A stretch of 64,000 nt of DNA from Antedon mediterranea (taxonomy: Eukaryota > Echinodermata > Crinoidea > Comatulida > Antedonidae): positions 11,772,932 through 11,836,931 of the forward strand of contig NC_092679.1 in the NCBI RefSeq assembly GCF_964355755.1, read 5' to 3'. Below the pieces are notes generated by a model, which saw nothing but the letters and a program-made list of their open reading frames with translations, was not told the DNA's origin and ran no database searches. The position numbers were made by a program, and so were the translations under genes. Shown in pieces: positions 9,487 to 20,842 of this stretch (within the stretch, counting starts at the first letter, position 1; each line of letters opens with the position of its first letter).

Positions 9487-11187
9487 CTATACATATTTAT
9501 CACATACATGTAACATTGATAAATACACATTCAACTACTCATACATATATAGACAATACAAAAAGAAATACATTGCAAATGTTTTACTTTATCATTTTGA
9601 AATTACATATTCATTTATTATCTCACTTTTTGTAGAATCAAAGCTTTGATACTCACAGCATTGACATTTTTCCAGTAATCTGCATTTGGATTTATACCTA
9701 TCTATATGCAACTCTACAAAACACAAAAATTTATCAATGCTTTTTGTAATAATAATTTAAAATACTACAGTTTTTATTAACCAAATTTTCTATTTACAAA
9801 CATTTTTTTTTATCTAATAATAAATATCTACAAAAAGCTTTTCAAACATTGTCTTTTTTTTAAATCAAGTCCAATACATATTTGATTTAGTTTTATCTTC
9901 TTTAGTAATAGTATATATGTATAGTAATACATGGATAAAGTATTATATTATACCATTACACTTATACAAAATTTTTCTAGCAGTACAATCATTCTAATAC
10001 TAAAGATGAGAAAATTAAGTTAACAATATTGCTAGAACATTTAAATAACTGCATAAATAATTAATATAGTGAGATTAATACATTAATATATGGTAATACA
10101 CCATATTTGCAACATAAGCTAAAATAATTTAATGTAACTAGATGGTAGTCGTGCCCACAGATGGTTCTCGAATACATAGTGATTTTAGCGGTAAAAAACT
10201 GGCGACTTCAAATGTACTTGCAGGACAATAATACATGTCGTTTACAGGAACGAATAAATAGACGCGGTGATTTATGTACTCAACTAAAATTAGCACCCTG
10301 GGAATTACTTCCAAAAGAGAAACTTGTCACAAAATAAGACCAATTGTTTTGTAACAAACTGAATTTGGATTTTGTATGTAACATTAGGGTTGATGGATGG
10401 GGAAGAGGATGGGTGCAAAGACGAACAATTTTTAAATGTATTCACTAAACACAGTAAAACATTGCGATTTAATACTTTGTTGAAACTGTCACCGTCATAG
10501 TCGATTGAAATAGTACAGTATATGTAACGATACATCACTAATATGACGTTTATATTTTTTTGTAATTACATTATTAATTAATACAAACGTTCAGAAGAAA
10601 CTGTCAGTAATAAAGTAAAGACCTCTATTCGTGGTAAATCGTAAATTCGCTTTAATCGTCAATAGATAATTATCTAACTCAACTTAATTAGTAGGCCTAA
10701 TTAGCTTATATCGCACATCTGCGACACTGAAGCTGGTAGGTACCACCAGCAACATTATTACAGTACATTATGTTATTTTGGTTAATGATTACGTAAATAT
10801 GATTCCATTTTACATATGAAATAATAGTTGATGCTGCTTTAGCTTGTCTGTTCCGAACAAAAAACGAAAAAAAAATGATGAAAATCCGTCTCGATTTAGT
10901 AGAGGTAACATATTTAGTTGAAGTTTCATTAATTAATAGGAAATACTCTGCTTCAATGCGTTGCGCATCACTGACCGTTTCATGAATTTTGGACCCTCTC
11001 GTAATTATTTGTTTTGGTTATTAATTAACCAAAAACTCGTTTTACATTACGTAACGTTGTTTTATTATTTCAGCGATTTGTTTACTTGGATATTTGGGAT
11101 TCAACTGTGTTATTATTGATTGATGTTGGTTGGGGGTTTTAGATGTGAATCTGAGTCGATTATTGTCACAGTCATATTTTATTTAAA
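9487..11187. other. AT-rich non-coding stretch, nothing recognised
   Basis: No protein domain, RNA gene or repeat structure was recognised. Short open frames here have no recognisable motifs. Confidence 0.5.
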
Positions 11188-12255
11188 GGCATTGATTGAC
11201 TTTTTGAAACGTGATTTCACTTTCTAAAATCATTTGTAATTAAATTATATTTTGCAATTTGGATTTACTGTATTTCGTAATTATTGATGTTTAGGATGAC
11301 GGCTGAGCCTGCACCGTTCGATCATGAAGATACCAATACAGACGATAGACCGTCCCGCTTCAAAAAGTCAATATCTGGAGGCTTCAGTGTAACTGAGAAG
11401 GTTGCACAATACGATGCGTGGGCAAATAAATATGACGAGGTATAATATTGTGACGATAATGGATGCAGGACAACAACAAAATACGCACAATTTATTAGCG
11501 TTTGTTGAACGCGCGAGAGACAATTTTAAGCCTGAATATAGATAACCTGACAGAATTACTTTCTTCTGTGATTACGGACATTTGAATATAGCCTCGGAAG
11601 CATATATATTATACTTTTTTTCTTTTAAGGATATGAGGTCATATGGTTATACAGGACCGGAAATAGCTGTCGAATATATGAAGAGGTATTTTAAAGATAC
11701 TAACGGCAAATATTTGGATTGTGGAGCCGGTACTGGACCTTTAGGTGTACATGTACGTTTTTTTTTACTCTTTTTAGATGTAGTCCTAAACATAATTATT
11801 AATATTAGAAATTAACAGAAAAATGACAAAACCTTTTCTTTTATTACAATTATAGTTACTTGAATTTAGATTAATATATAATCTATCATTGAATGAATAA
11901 TGTGGTAGTTAACCACAAAAGATTTAAAAAAAATATAATCTATCGTTCCATTTCTATTCTGTGTTGACTAGATTAAGAAGTTGGGGTACACAGACTTCCA
12001 CGCACTCGATGCATCCAGCGTGGCACTGGAAAGGCAAAATCCAGATCAGCATATACTAAATTTATTGAAGAATTCATTACTACAGGGAAACTTAGCATAG
12101 AAACAGGTATGACAGTTAGTAGCGGAGGGATGAGCAGACTTTGTTTATAGTCGTTTAGGTCTACCTACATTTCCTATTATATGGATTTAGTTTTAAGACT
12201 CGCTTTTAGATTATAATCACTTCCTGAGAAAACCAAAAAATGTTACACTCCAAAC

Positions 12256-12600
12256 TTTTTTTTTCTCTTTTGTGAGGTTCACTCACCTTTATTTCATTTC
12301 AAAACCTAATCATTTTGATAAATAAATAATTGTTTTTTTATGTTTGTTTATTATCTTTTTAACTATATAAATATTTTCATTTATTAAGTTTCGCCTTACA
12401 TCTTTAAAAAAAAACTCTGTAAGAGATCATTTATACATTTACATTACATATAAACTGAAACAATATCAATAAATAGAGAATCAAAAGCAACTCAATAACT
12501 AGTTTCTTGTATAGTATAGCATTTTCCGTGCTTCTTGTTTACTCTCCTTTTTATTGTTTTTTCTTTTTTTTTCTCTTTCTGTTTTATTTACACTCCAAAC
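12256..12600 (-). mobile_element. Retroposed insertion with 13-bp target-site duplication inside METTL27-like copy A
   Basis: ttacactccaaac occurs at 12243-12255 and again at 12588-12600, and occurs once at the matching place in copy B (about 29244-29256). The inserted DNA begins with a T-rich run and the hairpin gtgaggttcactcac, and is AT-rich throughout. A long target duplication plus an A-rich end on the minus strand indicate LINE-type target-primed insertion after the duplication. Confidence 0.85.
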
Positions 12601-13320
12601 TTAATGCTAAGACAAAAATGATGAAGATGGTTTTGGCCGTTGGAGTTGCTGACAAAAATGTTTTTTTTTACTTACTATGTCAGAATGTAAAATCGACAAT
12701 AACTTTCTTTTCCCGAATTCTAGATACATATGATGGTTTGTTGTGTTGTGGTTGTTTTGTTCCTAGCCATTTAGAACCAGATTGTGTTGAAGATTGGTGC
12801 CGTATTGTTAAACCAGGTACCGATAAAATGATGTGTTCACCAGTTGATTAAGTCAATTTGTTAGACTTTATCTGAGTACAGTATATATAACTAGCATTTT
12901 AATAGACCTTAGATTTTGGAAAATTTGGAGCATTTAATAGATATTTGTTGAGCGACTGACACATTATGATGACTACGTCACCTTTAAATAGAAGTTCCAT
13001 TGCGTTATGCACCCTACTTCATGTGGTTTCCCTTCAACGACTTTATGTTTTATGCCAGTATGCTCACGATGTAGACTCATAATTGTTGAAATCAATAGCA
13101 TATTAACATTAATGTAACTTATCTAAACCTGCAATCCGTATTTGGTCAACCATGTTCTTGTTACTGCAAAGTTATACTGTGAATAATTTTCTACTTTGAG
13201 AAAAGCGCTTAGCTACATTTTTTTCGAATTGAGATTTTTGTCTTATTTGACCTAAGTTAGGCCTATACTTTATCACTTGAATTGATCAGTTATCCCAAAA
13301 TATGTCAATAAATATGAAAT

Positions 13321-13368
13321 TTATAATAATAATAATTATTATAATAATAATAATTATTATAATAATAA
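13321..13368. repeat. AAT/ATT microsatellite
   Basis: Alternating aataat and attatt blocks form a self-complementary AT repeat in the last intron of METTL27-like copy A. Confidence 0.85.
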
Positions 13369-14488
13369 AAATATTTTGACAAAAGGCCTCAACTACAGCA
13401 ACTGAATAACAGTATGATGAACCGAATATAATATAATGATGCAGATTAATGCTCATATTATATGTAAAGCCTTTTTCATATATTTTGTAATTTTTTTTAC
13501 AAATTACCTGATCTAAATTACATTTATAATTTATTTCAACTAAAGTTTCTAAATGTTTTGATAAATTTTGATAAAAAAATCAAACAAAAAATTGCAAAAA
13601 TGCCCTGTTTTCGAAGTATTTCCCGTCATTTTTAAGTTTAAATAATTTGTGAAAAGGCTTTATCTGCAATTTGACATCCCCAAAATAAAAAAAAATAATA
13701 ATTGAAAATTGTGTCGGATATTTTTCAATAATGTAATTTTGAAATATATTAATTTGAAAATAAAATACTACATGAACTGTTGTAAGGAAAAACAAAACCC
13801 GTTTTGGTCAATTACTCAAAAGTAGCTTTTTGTAAATACCCCTTTTCTCAAAGTACAGCAGTATTGGTTTTCATGTTGAAGCTCTATTCCATTTTAAAAA
13901 TAAATTATCTGAATATTTTCGTTTGCTTCATTAGGTGGAATTGTGTTCATTGTAATGAACCAACGATGGCTATCGCAAGAACCAGCTTACAACGAAGGGA
14001 AACTTGATGGTGCCTTCCAGAAACGTGTCGACGAAGGCAAATGGGAGTTAGTAGTTAGAGAACAGAGAGATAAATATCTAACCGAGAATGTAGCAGAAGT
14101 ATTTGTTTTTAAAGTGAAATAACAAATGTGTAACACTTCATGTGAAAACGATGTTTTAAATGGTAATATAACAATTAATTTAGATATTAGACATAATAAT
14201 ACATTTTAGAAACGTTGAAAATGATGAGATATGTGAGTGCTAAAATAAAATTAAAATTCTGGGCTGGGCTTTCATGGTTGGTATGTTCGATTGGCTCTAA
14301 CCGCTCACACCATTGATAAATACTGAAATTACTAAGAAAGTTTCTTCTAGTTCGATTCTCACCTAGAAATCATGTATAATTATATATTGTACACCGTTGA
14401 AATGTATTAATTTAATCAATCAGATGAATATAAAAGTTCCGAAAATGAATGAATGAACAAAATATGGAATTGACTGATCTTGTGGTTT

Positions 14489-14813
14489 CCTAGCTTCGTT
14501 CACATGAGGTTTTATCGTGCTTTCGTATCGTGATATTGAATATCACGTTAACAGGAAGAGCGTTCACATAGAATTTAACATCGTGATATAAGTATGCTAA
14601 TGAGGTGCACTAATGCGTGAAAGGCCAAACACACATGTTCGGAGCACACGTGAGAAGGAATTGTTTTTTGTAGTGACGTGGGCCTAGCCTTTATGTAGTA
14701 GCTATTTAGCCAGCAGGCCTAAGATAACAAATAATATTAACTAATAGGCGTTGTCCATCGTTCTCTTGCGGATGAGCCATGGCATCTTTGCCTCAAATAT
14801 TTCGTGTCAAAAA
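14489..14813. other. Unique spacer with a cgtgatatt palindrome
   Basis: Between the end of duplication A and the BEL element. Contains cgtgatattgaatatcacg then gttaac..gttcacatagaa. A related arrangement (cgtgatattcaagatcacg, gttaac, gttcacatagaa) lies at about 22770-22815, so both may be ends of one non-autonomous family. No gene recognised. Confidence 0.4.
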
Positions 14814-14818
14814 GTAGG

Positions 14819-15636
14819 TGTACTGATTTCTAATCAGTAGGTTAATTTGTATAGCGCCATCGTGCGGGTCCCTTTGGACAGATATGAGAACGTGATAATT
14901 AATTGTTTGTTTAGAGGACATAATAATCAACAAAGTTGTTATGTTGAATTTGAGCTACGATACCGGAACCGGTAATGCATTGTTATAGATGTTTTTTAGC
15001 TTTAGTTATGATACATTTAATATTCGTGACTCCTTCTTGCTTAGGCAGATTGGCATTATTTAGATGGCGAGGTCGTTTAGACTCGCCGCCTAGAGCATGG
15101 AGGGTTGGAGTGGCATGGCCGGAGCAGGTTGTCATGGGTGTCGCTGTTCTGTGGAGCCCACCTTTATGCCCTCAGTTTGTTTGTTTACATTGTTTATTTA
15201 AATTGTTATTTACTGATTATTATCATTACGTTTACTGATAGCAGAATGATTGTAGAAGTTATGACGTGAACTTTAAGATTACTTTATAGTTATTTAGTCT
15301 ATTTAAGACATGCAAATTTGCATCATGTATCACACAGTTAGCTGCACGTCATGGTGTGTTGTGCACATCTGAGCGGTCGGTCCGCTTGACGAAGCATAGA
15401 TTACGTCATGTATGGTTGAGATACGTCATTGTTCTCTTCCTAAGTTTTAATGTTGTATTTACCTCAGTTTGAGGTTGTATTTGCTGATTGCTATTACTTG
15501 TTTGTTTTCAGTAATTTACGGCTAGAGGCTAGAGATTAGAGGTTAGAGATATATGAAGAAATAAAGGCTGTAATACAGCATAAATGAGCCAGTAAATTCG
15601 TCGGTAGCGTTTCATTCTTAAGTACGTGTACTTACA
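14819..15636 (+). repeat. BEL/Pao 5' LTR (818 bp)
   Basis: Begins TGTACTG and ends CTTACA, with AATAAA at 15560-15565 and a possible TATA-type sequence (tttatagtta) near 15283. The region cggctagaggctagagattag has one gaggcta unit fewer than the 3' LTR. Confidence 0.97.
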
Positions 15637-15680
15637 GTAAATTACGGAGGTATTTCAACCAATCCTGAAAGTGAAGCAAG

Positions 15681-18600
15681 ATGCCCGCTAGCACATCTGA
15701 TCAAAAGGACAAGCTGAAACACTCCAGAAGAGTAAAAAGGGGAGCATTCACTAGAGCCTTAAATGTATTAAAAGCAGCGACAGCTGAAGAAAATGAGAAG
15801 GAAGTAGTAGAGAATGCTCTTGAAAGACTGCTAAATGCGTCTAATGGAGTAGAACAAGTTCATGATGCACTCGTTGCAATACTTGACACTGAACCTGAAT
15901 TAGAAGAAGCAGAAACGTATATTGAAATTGTGTTATTAGAGTTCACACAAGGTCTGCAAATAGGGAAAAAATATTTAGCAGATATCAAGGCAAGGGAGAC
16001 ATCAGTGGTGGATACTACTACCAGCAACAGGGAGGATGATGACCGAAACGTAAGCAGCAATGCAATTGCGAAATTCCTAATGAAGAAAGATTTGATCAGC
16101 AATGGTTTGATTAAATTTGATGACAGTCCATTAAATTACAGATCATGGATGGGTACGTTTAAGGCAATTGTCAAAGAGCTATCCTTGAGTGCACGAGAAG
16201 AGTGTGATTTGATGATTAAATGGCTAGGTCCTGAATCGAGGAAAATAGTAATGAGGTTAAGGGCGGTTCATCTAGACAACCCTGAAAATTGCCTAAAGGA
16301 CATGTGGAAACGCTTAAATGAAGAGTATGGTGCCCCAGAGTTGATTGAGAGTGTTCTATTAAAGAAATTAGAAACCTTCACGAGGATCAAAGATGACCAT
16401 CAGCTGAAGGAAATGTCAGACCTGTTAAGGGAAATTGAAGTAGCGAAATCAGATAAAAGACTACCAGGATTGGCCTGCTTTGATACCGCAAGGGGTGTTA
16501 ATATGGTGACAGAAAAACTATCATACCAACTACAAGACCGGTGGCGTACAACCGGGGCAAGGTATAAAGCCGATAAAGATGTGTCGTTCCCGCCATTCAA
16601 TGTTTTTGTAGAGTTTGTTGCAAAAGAGGCCAAGGTACGTAACGACCCGTCATTTCAGGTTACATCTGCATCAAAAAGCCGTGATAGCCATAAGGGAAAT
16701 AAATCTGGTGATTCCGCAAGAGCTTATAGTACTCAGTCCAAGCAGAAAAGGTGTTTTTGTTGTGACGGAAATCACACAGTGGAAGGATGTGATAAATTTA
16801 AGGGTTTAGAATTGAAACAGCGAGAAGAGCTAATAAGAAGGAAAGGATTATGTAGAGGTTGCTTGAAAAAAGGGCACATATGGAGAGAATGTAAGTGCCG
16901 AAGGATTTGTGATATATGTAAAGGCGAGCACCCTACTATCATGCATAGATTTTCAAACAGTACTGCTGAACCACCTGTAGTATCTTCGAACAGTGCAGCT
17001 GAACCACCTGTAGTATCTTCAAACAGCGCAGATAAACCACCTGTAGTATCTTCAAACAATTTGTGCAGCAATACATGTGACAATGAACAGTGTTGCTCTT
17101 CAATAGTGCCTGTGTGGATTGAATATGAGAAACAGGAAAGCATAACATACGCCCTTCTTGATGAGCAGTCAGACTCCTGTTTTATCTCAGCAAAACTTGC
17201 ACAAGAATTAAAAACCAAGGGTGTCCGCATACAACTGGAAATATCAACAGTACTTACAAAGGGATGTGTTACTTCGGAGAAGATAAATGGTTTGAAGGTG
17301 AGAGGACTTAAAGAAGGGAAAACTATAAGTTTACCAGCAGCCTATACTCGGGATTCCATACCAGTATCAAGACACCAGATTCCTACTCCAAACTCAGTGA
17401 ATGGTTGGCAACATCTACAGAAAATAAAAAGTGACTTAAGTCCACTTCTTAATATTGAAGTTGGTCTAATAATAGGCCACAATTGTTCTAGTGCACTGAT
17501 GCCAAGGGAAGTGGTACGAGGTAATCATGACGAAGATCCGTATGCAATTAAGACCTTATTAGGATGGGGTGTGGTAGGTGTCGTTAAGGCACGGAAGGGA
17601 GAACCCACCAACAATGTAAAGCAATTCTCCTTCAAAACAACTACTAAAGAAGTAATAAAGGTGCTGGAAAGAGATTTCTTGGATGATCGTATAAATGGAA
17701 AAATGATATCAGTCGAGGACACGAAATTCTTGAACGCTATGCAAAAAGGATGCAGAACAGAAAATGGATATATCCAACTGCCATTATCATTTAAATTGGA
17801 AATTCCGAAGTTGCCTAACAACAAAGTAGCTGTTGGTAAGAGGTTAATTCAGCTGAGACACAAAATGATAAAACAGCCAACATTCGCTGCAAAATATAAA
17901 GAGTTTATGACTAGTATCATAGACAAAAGTCAGGCAGAAAAGGTACCTACAGAAGAACTTGAGTATGAAAGAGAGTATGGGACTGATGCTGCTGAATTCG
18001 TCCGCAGAGGATTCTACGTGGATGATGCCTTAAAGGCTGTTCCAACGATCGATGGTGCTATCAGTTTGATAAAGAGAACTGTGGATATGCTTAGCAGAGG
18101 CGGCTTTAGGTTGCACAAATTTCTCTCTAATTCTCCAGAGGTATTGAAGTCCTTACCCACCACGTCAATTGCTTCCAAAGTAAACCAGTTGGACTTGAGT
18201 GATCTTCCTACAGAGCGGACGTTGGGTATATTGTGGAATGCAGCGGAAGATACCTTTACATTTGAAGCCAATTTGAGAAATAAGCCATCAACTAGAAGAG
18301 GTATTCTGTCTACGGTGAGTGCTATATTTGACCCTCTTGGGTTTGTTGGTCCTTACGTTCTGTTGGGTAAACGCATATTGCCGGAGATTTGTGCTGGTGG
18401 TGCTGAATGGGATCATCCAGTTGGTGAAGAAACCCTTAGATCATGGGAAGAATGGAAAAAGCAATTGGTGTACTTGAAAGACGTCAGTATTGAAAGATGT
18501 TATAAGCCAATAAGCAATAGAAATTCAGAAATTGTATCCACCGAGCTACACCATTTTAGTGATGCGAGCGAGAAAGGATACGGTCAGTGTTCATACTTAC

Positions 18601-20495
18601 GACTTGTTGATAAAGAAGGTAAAGTGAAGACATCACTCTTAATTAGCAAATGCCGTGTAGCTCCTAAGAGAATGATAACTATACCAAGGTTGGAACTGGC
18701 AGCTGCAGTGGTATCGGTTAAGGTTGCATCCATGCTGAAAGAAGAGATAGAGTATCCGAACGTCACTGAGTATTTCTGGACTGACAGCCAAGTAGTCATT
18801 GGATATATTAATAATGAAGCGAAAAGGTTTAACACCTTTGCAGCTAATAGGGTGCAACAAATTCACGATGCGAGCACTAGTGGTCAGTGGCACTACGTAA
18901 GCAGTGCGGATAATCCCGCTGATATTGCATCACGTGGAATGGATGCTGAGAAATTGAGAGATTGCGAGAGGTGGTGGCATGGACCAGCTTTCTTAAACCG
19001 TGAAAAATATACAATCAACCAGTTACATATTGAAATAAAAGATGACGATGTGGAAGTAAGGCAAGCTAAGGTGTTTGCAACACAAGTGAAAACTGAACTG
19101 ACCACAGACATGTTAAGAAGAACTTCCAGTTGGCACAAGGTACGACAAATACTTGCAAGGTGTTTAATCTTTATTTATAAATTAAGAGGATGGAAGCGAT
19201 CCGGAGAAGTTACGGTAGAAGACCTAACTAGAAGTGAAAAATTGATAATTAAAGCTGTGCAATACAATGAATGGAAGGATTTGAATGCGCTGGTGAAGTT
19301 AGACCCAGTCGTAGACAACGATGGATTGCTGCGTGTAGGAGGTCGTTTAAAGAAAACTAATCTACCAGAAGAAATTAAACATCCAGTAATCATCCCTGCA
19401 AAAAGTGATTTAACCCGATTAATAGTCGGTCATTACCATAATCAAGTGTACCACCAAGGTAGAGGGATTACTCTTAATGCGGTGCGAGCTGCTGGGTTCT
19501 GGATGATAGGTGGCGTGGCATCTGTCTCAAGATATATTCACGACTGCACGGTATGTCGTCGACTTAGACGACCTACAGAACTCCAGCGTATGGCAGATCT
19601 ACCAGTCGAAAGAGCCGAGGCAGGTCCTGCCTTTAGTTACTGTGGCGTAGACTTCTTTGGGCCGATCATTGTAAAAAATGGTAGAAAGGAACTTAAGCGC
19701 TATGGTGTGCTATTTACATGTTTGGTGTCTCGAAGTGTGCACCTGGAGATAGCCAGCTCGTTATCGACAGATTCCTTTATGAATGCCTTTCGGCGATTTT
19801 TATGTAGGAGAGGACCCGTCAGACAAATGAGGTCTGACCAAGGAACCAATTTTATTGGTGCCACAAGAGAGCTGAAGGAAGCAGTAAAGGAGATGGATCA
19901 AGAGGCAATTCGCATAAATATGCTAAGGTTAAATTGTGATTGGAAATTTAACACACCCACTGCAAGCCATCACGGAGGAGCTTGGGAGCGTATGATCAGA
20001 ACAACCAGAAACATTTTTGATAGCTTAATGCTTCAGCATAAGGCGTTATTGAATGATGACATGCTGAGCACATTTATGACAGAAGCAGAAGCAATAATTA
20101 ACAGCAGACCTTTATGTGCTACTAACGATGCATCTTTAGAACCGCTGACACCATTTCACTTGATAACGATGAAAAGCAGTGCGGTGTATGCTCCGCCAGG
20201 AAACTTCAAAAGGGACGGGAAGTTTAGCCGGAAGCTCTGGAGAAGAGTCCAGCACCTGGCGGATACGTTTTGGAGTAGATGGCAAAAAGAATATATTATC
20301 AATTTACAGCAAAGACAGAAGTGGACTAAGAAGAAAAGAAACATAAGCATTGGAGATATTGTACTTTTGTATGAAGAAGGTGTCCCGAGAAATCATTGGG
20401 AGCTTGCTCGAGTTACCAATACCAAGCCGAGTGATGATGGTTTAGTGAGAAGCGTCACTGTCACTGTAACACATTGTCATTTTGTTACCGCATAA
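15681..20495 (+). CDS. BEL/Pao gag-pol polyprotein, 1604 residues, reverse-transcriptase core deleted in frame
   Basis: Domains in order: Gag-like DUF1759 (about residues 140-300), zinc knuckles (about 355-425, CFCCDGNHTVEGC and CRGCLKKGHIWREC), aspartic protease of the DUF1758/Pao type (ALLDEQSD near 491), the start of the RT region (about 680-758), YVDD near 778, RNase H (about 950-1090, HHFSDASEKG, WTDSQVV), integrase zinc-binding (about 1235-1300, CTVC), integrase core with D near 1322 (GVDFFGP), D near 1385 (RSDQGTNF) and E 50 residues later (GGAWE), and DUF5641 (about 1512-1604). Family members have about 130-150 residues between the VPTEEL-like segment and the GTDAAEF-like segment before YVDD; here they are adjacent (nt ~17955). 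Fingers and the motif A aspartate are therefore missing while the frame stays open. Cysteine-rich and protease regions are separated by three 11-residue repeats (16956-17054). Confidence 0.96.
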   Translation: MPASTSDQKDKLKHSRRVKRGAFTRALNVLKAATAEENEKEVVENALERLLNASNGVEQVHDALVAILDTEPELEEAETYIEIVLLEFTQGLQIGKKYLADIKARETSVVDTTTSNREDDDRNVSSNAIAKFLMKKDLISNGLIKFDDSPLNYRSWMGTFKAIVKELSLSAREECDLMIKWLGPESRKIVMRLRAVHLDNPENCLKDMWKRLNEEYGAPELIESVLLKKLETFTRIKDDHQLKEMSDLLREIEVAKSDKRLPGLACFDTARGVNMVTEKLSYQLQDRWRTTGARYKADKDVSFPPFNVFVEFVAKEAKVRNDPSFQVTSASKSRDSHKGNKSGDSARAYSTQSKQKRCFCCDGNHTVEGCDKFKGLELKQREELIRRKGLCRGCLKKGHIWRECKCRRICDICKGEHPTIMHRFSNSTAEPPVVSSNSAAEPPVVSSNSADKPPVVSSNNLCSNTCDNEQCCSSIVPVWIEYEKQESITYALLDEQSDSCFISAKLAQELKTKGVRIQLEISTVLTKGCVTSEKINGLKVRGLKEGKTISLPAAYTRDSIPVSRHQIPTPNSVNGWQHLQKIKSDLSPLLNIEVGLIIGHNCSSALMPREVVRGNHDEDPYAIKTLLGWGVVGVVKARKGEPTNNVKQFSFKTTTKEVIKVLERDFLDDRINGKMISVEDTKFLNAMQKGCRTENGYIQLPLSFKLEIPKLPNNKVAVGKRLIQLRHKMIKQPTFAAKYKEFMTSIIDKSQAEKVPTEELEYEREYGTDAAEFVRRGFYVDDALKAVPTIDGAISLIKRTVDMLSRGGFRLHKFLSNSPEVLKSLPTTSIASKVNQLDLSDLPTERTLGILWNAAEDTFTFEANLRNKPSTRRGILSTVSAIFDPLGFVGPYVLLGKRILPEICAGGAEWDHPVGEETLRSWEEWKKQLVYLKDVSIERCYKPISNRNSEIVSTELHHFSDASEKGYGQCSYLRLVDKEGKVKTSLLISKCRVAPKRMITIPRLELAAAVVSVKVASMLKEEIEYPNVTEYFWTDSQVVIGYINNEAKRFNTFAANRVQQIHDASTSGQWHYVSSADNPADIASRGMDAEKLRDCERWWHGPAFLNREKYTINQLHIEIKDDDVEVRQAKVFATQVKTELTTDMLRRTSSWHKVRQILARCLIFIYKLRGWKRSGEVTVEDLTRSEKLIIKAVQYNEWKDLNALVKLDPVVDNDGLLRVGGRLKKTNLPEEIKHPVIIPAKSDLTRLIVGHYHNQVYHQGRGITLNAVRAAGFWMIGGVASVSRYIHDCTVCRRLRRPTELQRMADLPVERAEAGPAFSYCGVDFFGPIIVKNGRKELKRYGVLFTCLVSRSVHLEIASSLSTDSFMNAFRRFLCRRGPVRQMRSDQGTNFIGATRELKEAVKEMDQEAIRINMLRLNCDWKFNTPTASHHGGAWERMIRTTRNIFDSLMLQHKALLNDDMLSTFMTEAEAIINSRPLCATNDASLEPLTPFHLITMKSSAVYAPPGNFKRDGKFSRKLWRRVQHLADTFWSRWQKEYIINLQQRQKWTKKKRNISIGDIVLLYEEGVPRNHWELARVTNTKPSDDGLVRSVTVTVTHCHFVTA
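16956..17054 (+). repeat. Three 33-bp units inside the BEL polyprotein
   Basis: Three tandem 33-nt units encode NS(T/A)AEPPVVSS-type 11-mers, the last with DK in place of AE. They form a Pro/Val/Ser-rich linker between the zinc knuckles and the protease. Frame-preserving unit length suggests slippage expansion. Confidence 0.95.
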
Positions 20496-20842
20496 CTCGA
20501 TACATTCCGCTGCAGAGCAAGGACGTGCTGGCCTTTGTTTTCGGCAAGCACAATTGGTGAGTGTACTTTTCCTTTCTATTTGTGTATAAGGATACATCAT
20601 ATGGCGGGAAGTATGAATGGTATTTTTCTGGCGCTGTCGCTATATGTTATGGTGTGAACAACATCATTGGATAGGCCAGTAACCAAGATTGTGTTGTTGG
20701 TTCCTAAAGATCAGTAATCTAACACTGCAGTTGTAGAAATTATATAATTTAGTAATTGTTTGAATCTTACTTTGTTTATTATTGATAATTATACCATTGT
20801 TTAATTTGTTTGTTAGAAATTGTAGTCAATTTATGGGAGGCC

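Larger units (their letters stand above)
11296..14122 (+). pseudogene. METTL27-like SAM-dependent methyltransferase, copy A (frameshifted)
   Basis: Five exons: 11296-11439, 11630-11752, 11972-12106, 12724-12816 and 13935-14122, all with GT-AG borders at the same places as copy B. The predicted product has the class I methyltransferase fold start, with motif I YLDCGAGTG in exon 2, and resembles METTL27 (Williams-Beuren region methyltransferase). Exon 3 is 135 nt against 136 in copy B: one base is missing near 12030, which shifts the frame and creates a TAG at the end of the exon. Motif I also has Pro where copy B has Leu (CGAGTGPLG against CGAGTGLLG). Exons 1, 2, 4 and 5 remain open. An AATAAA lies at 14244. 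Likely a young pseudogene, or a truncated-product gene; a sequencing error at 12030 is possible. Confidence 0.75.
11188..14488 (+). repeat. Segmental duplication, copy A
   Basis: Exons, introns and flanks align with 28265-30780, starting at attgactttttg..aacgtgatttcac and ending near gatcttgtggtttc. Introns are alignable, which indicates DNA-level duplication and not retroposition. Copy A has an extra 345-bp insertion (12256-12600) and more sequence in the last intron. Confidence 0.9.

Noticed and set aside
14260-14400. tRNA-like sequence after METTL27-like copy A (also about 30540-30665)
   Set aside because: A B-box-like agttcgattctc is present, but the A-box-like part is in the wrong orientation; both copies come from the segmental duplication, so recurrence is not evidence.
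14975-15238. 87-codon open frame in both BEL LTRs (also 20999-21262)
   Set aside because: The LTRs are almost identical copies of each other, so presence in both is no sign of selection, and no domain is recognisable.
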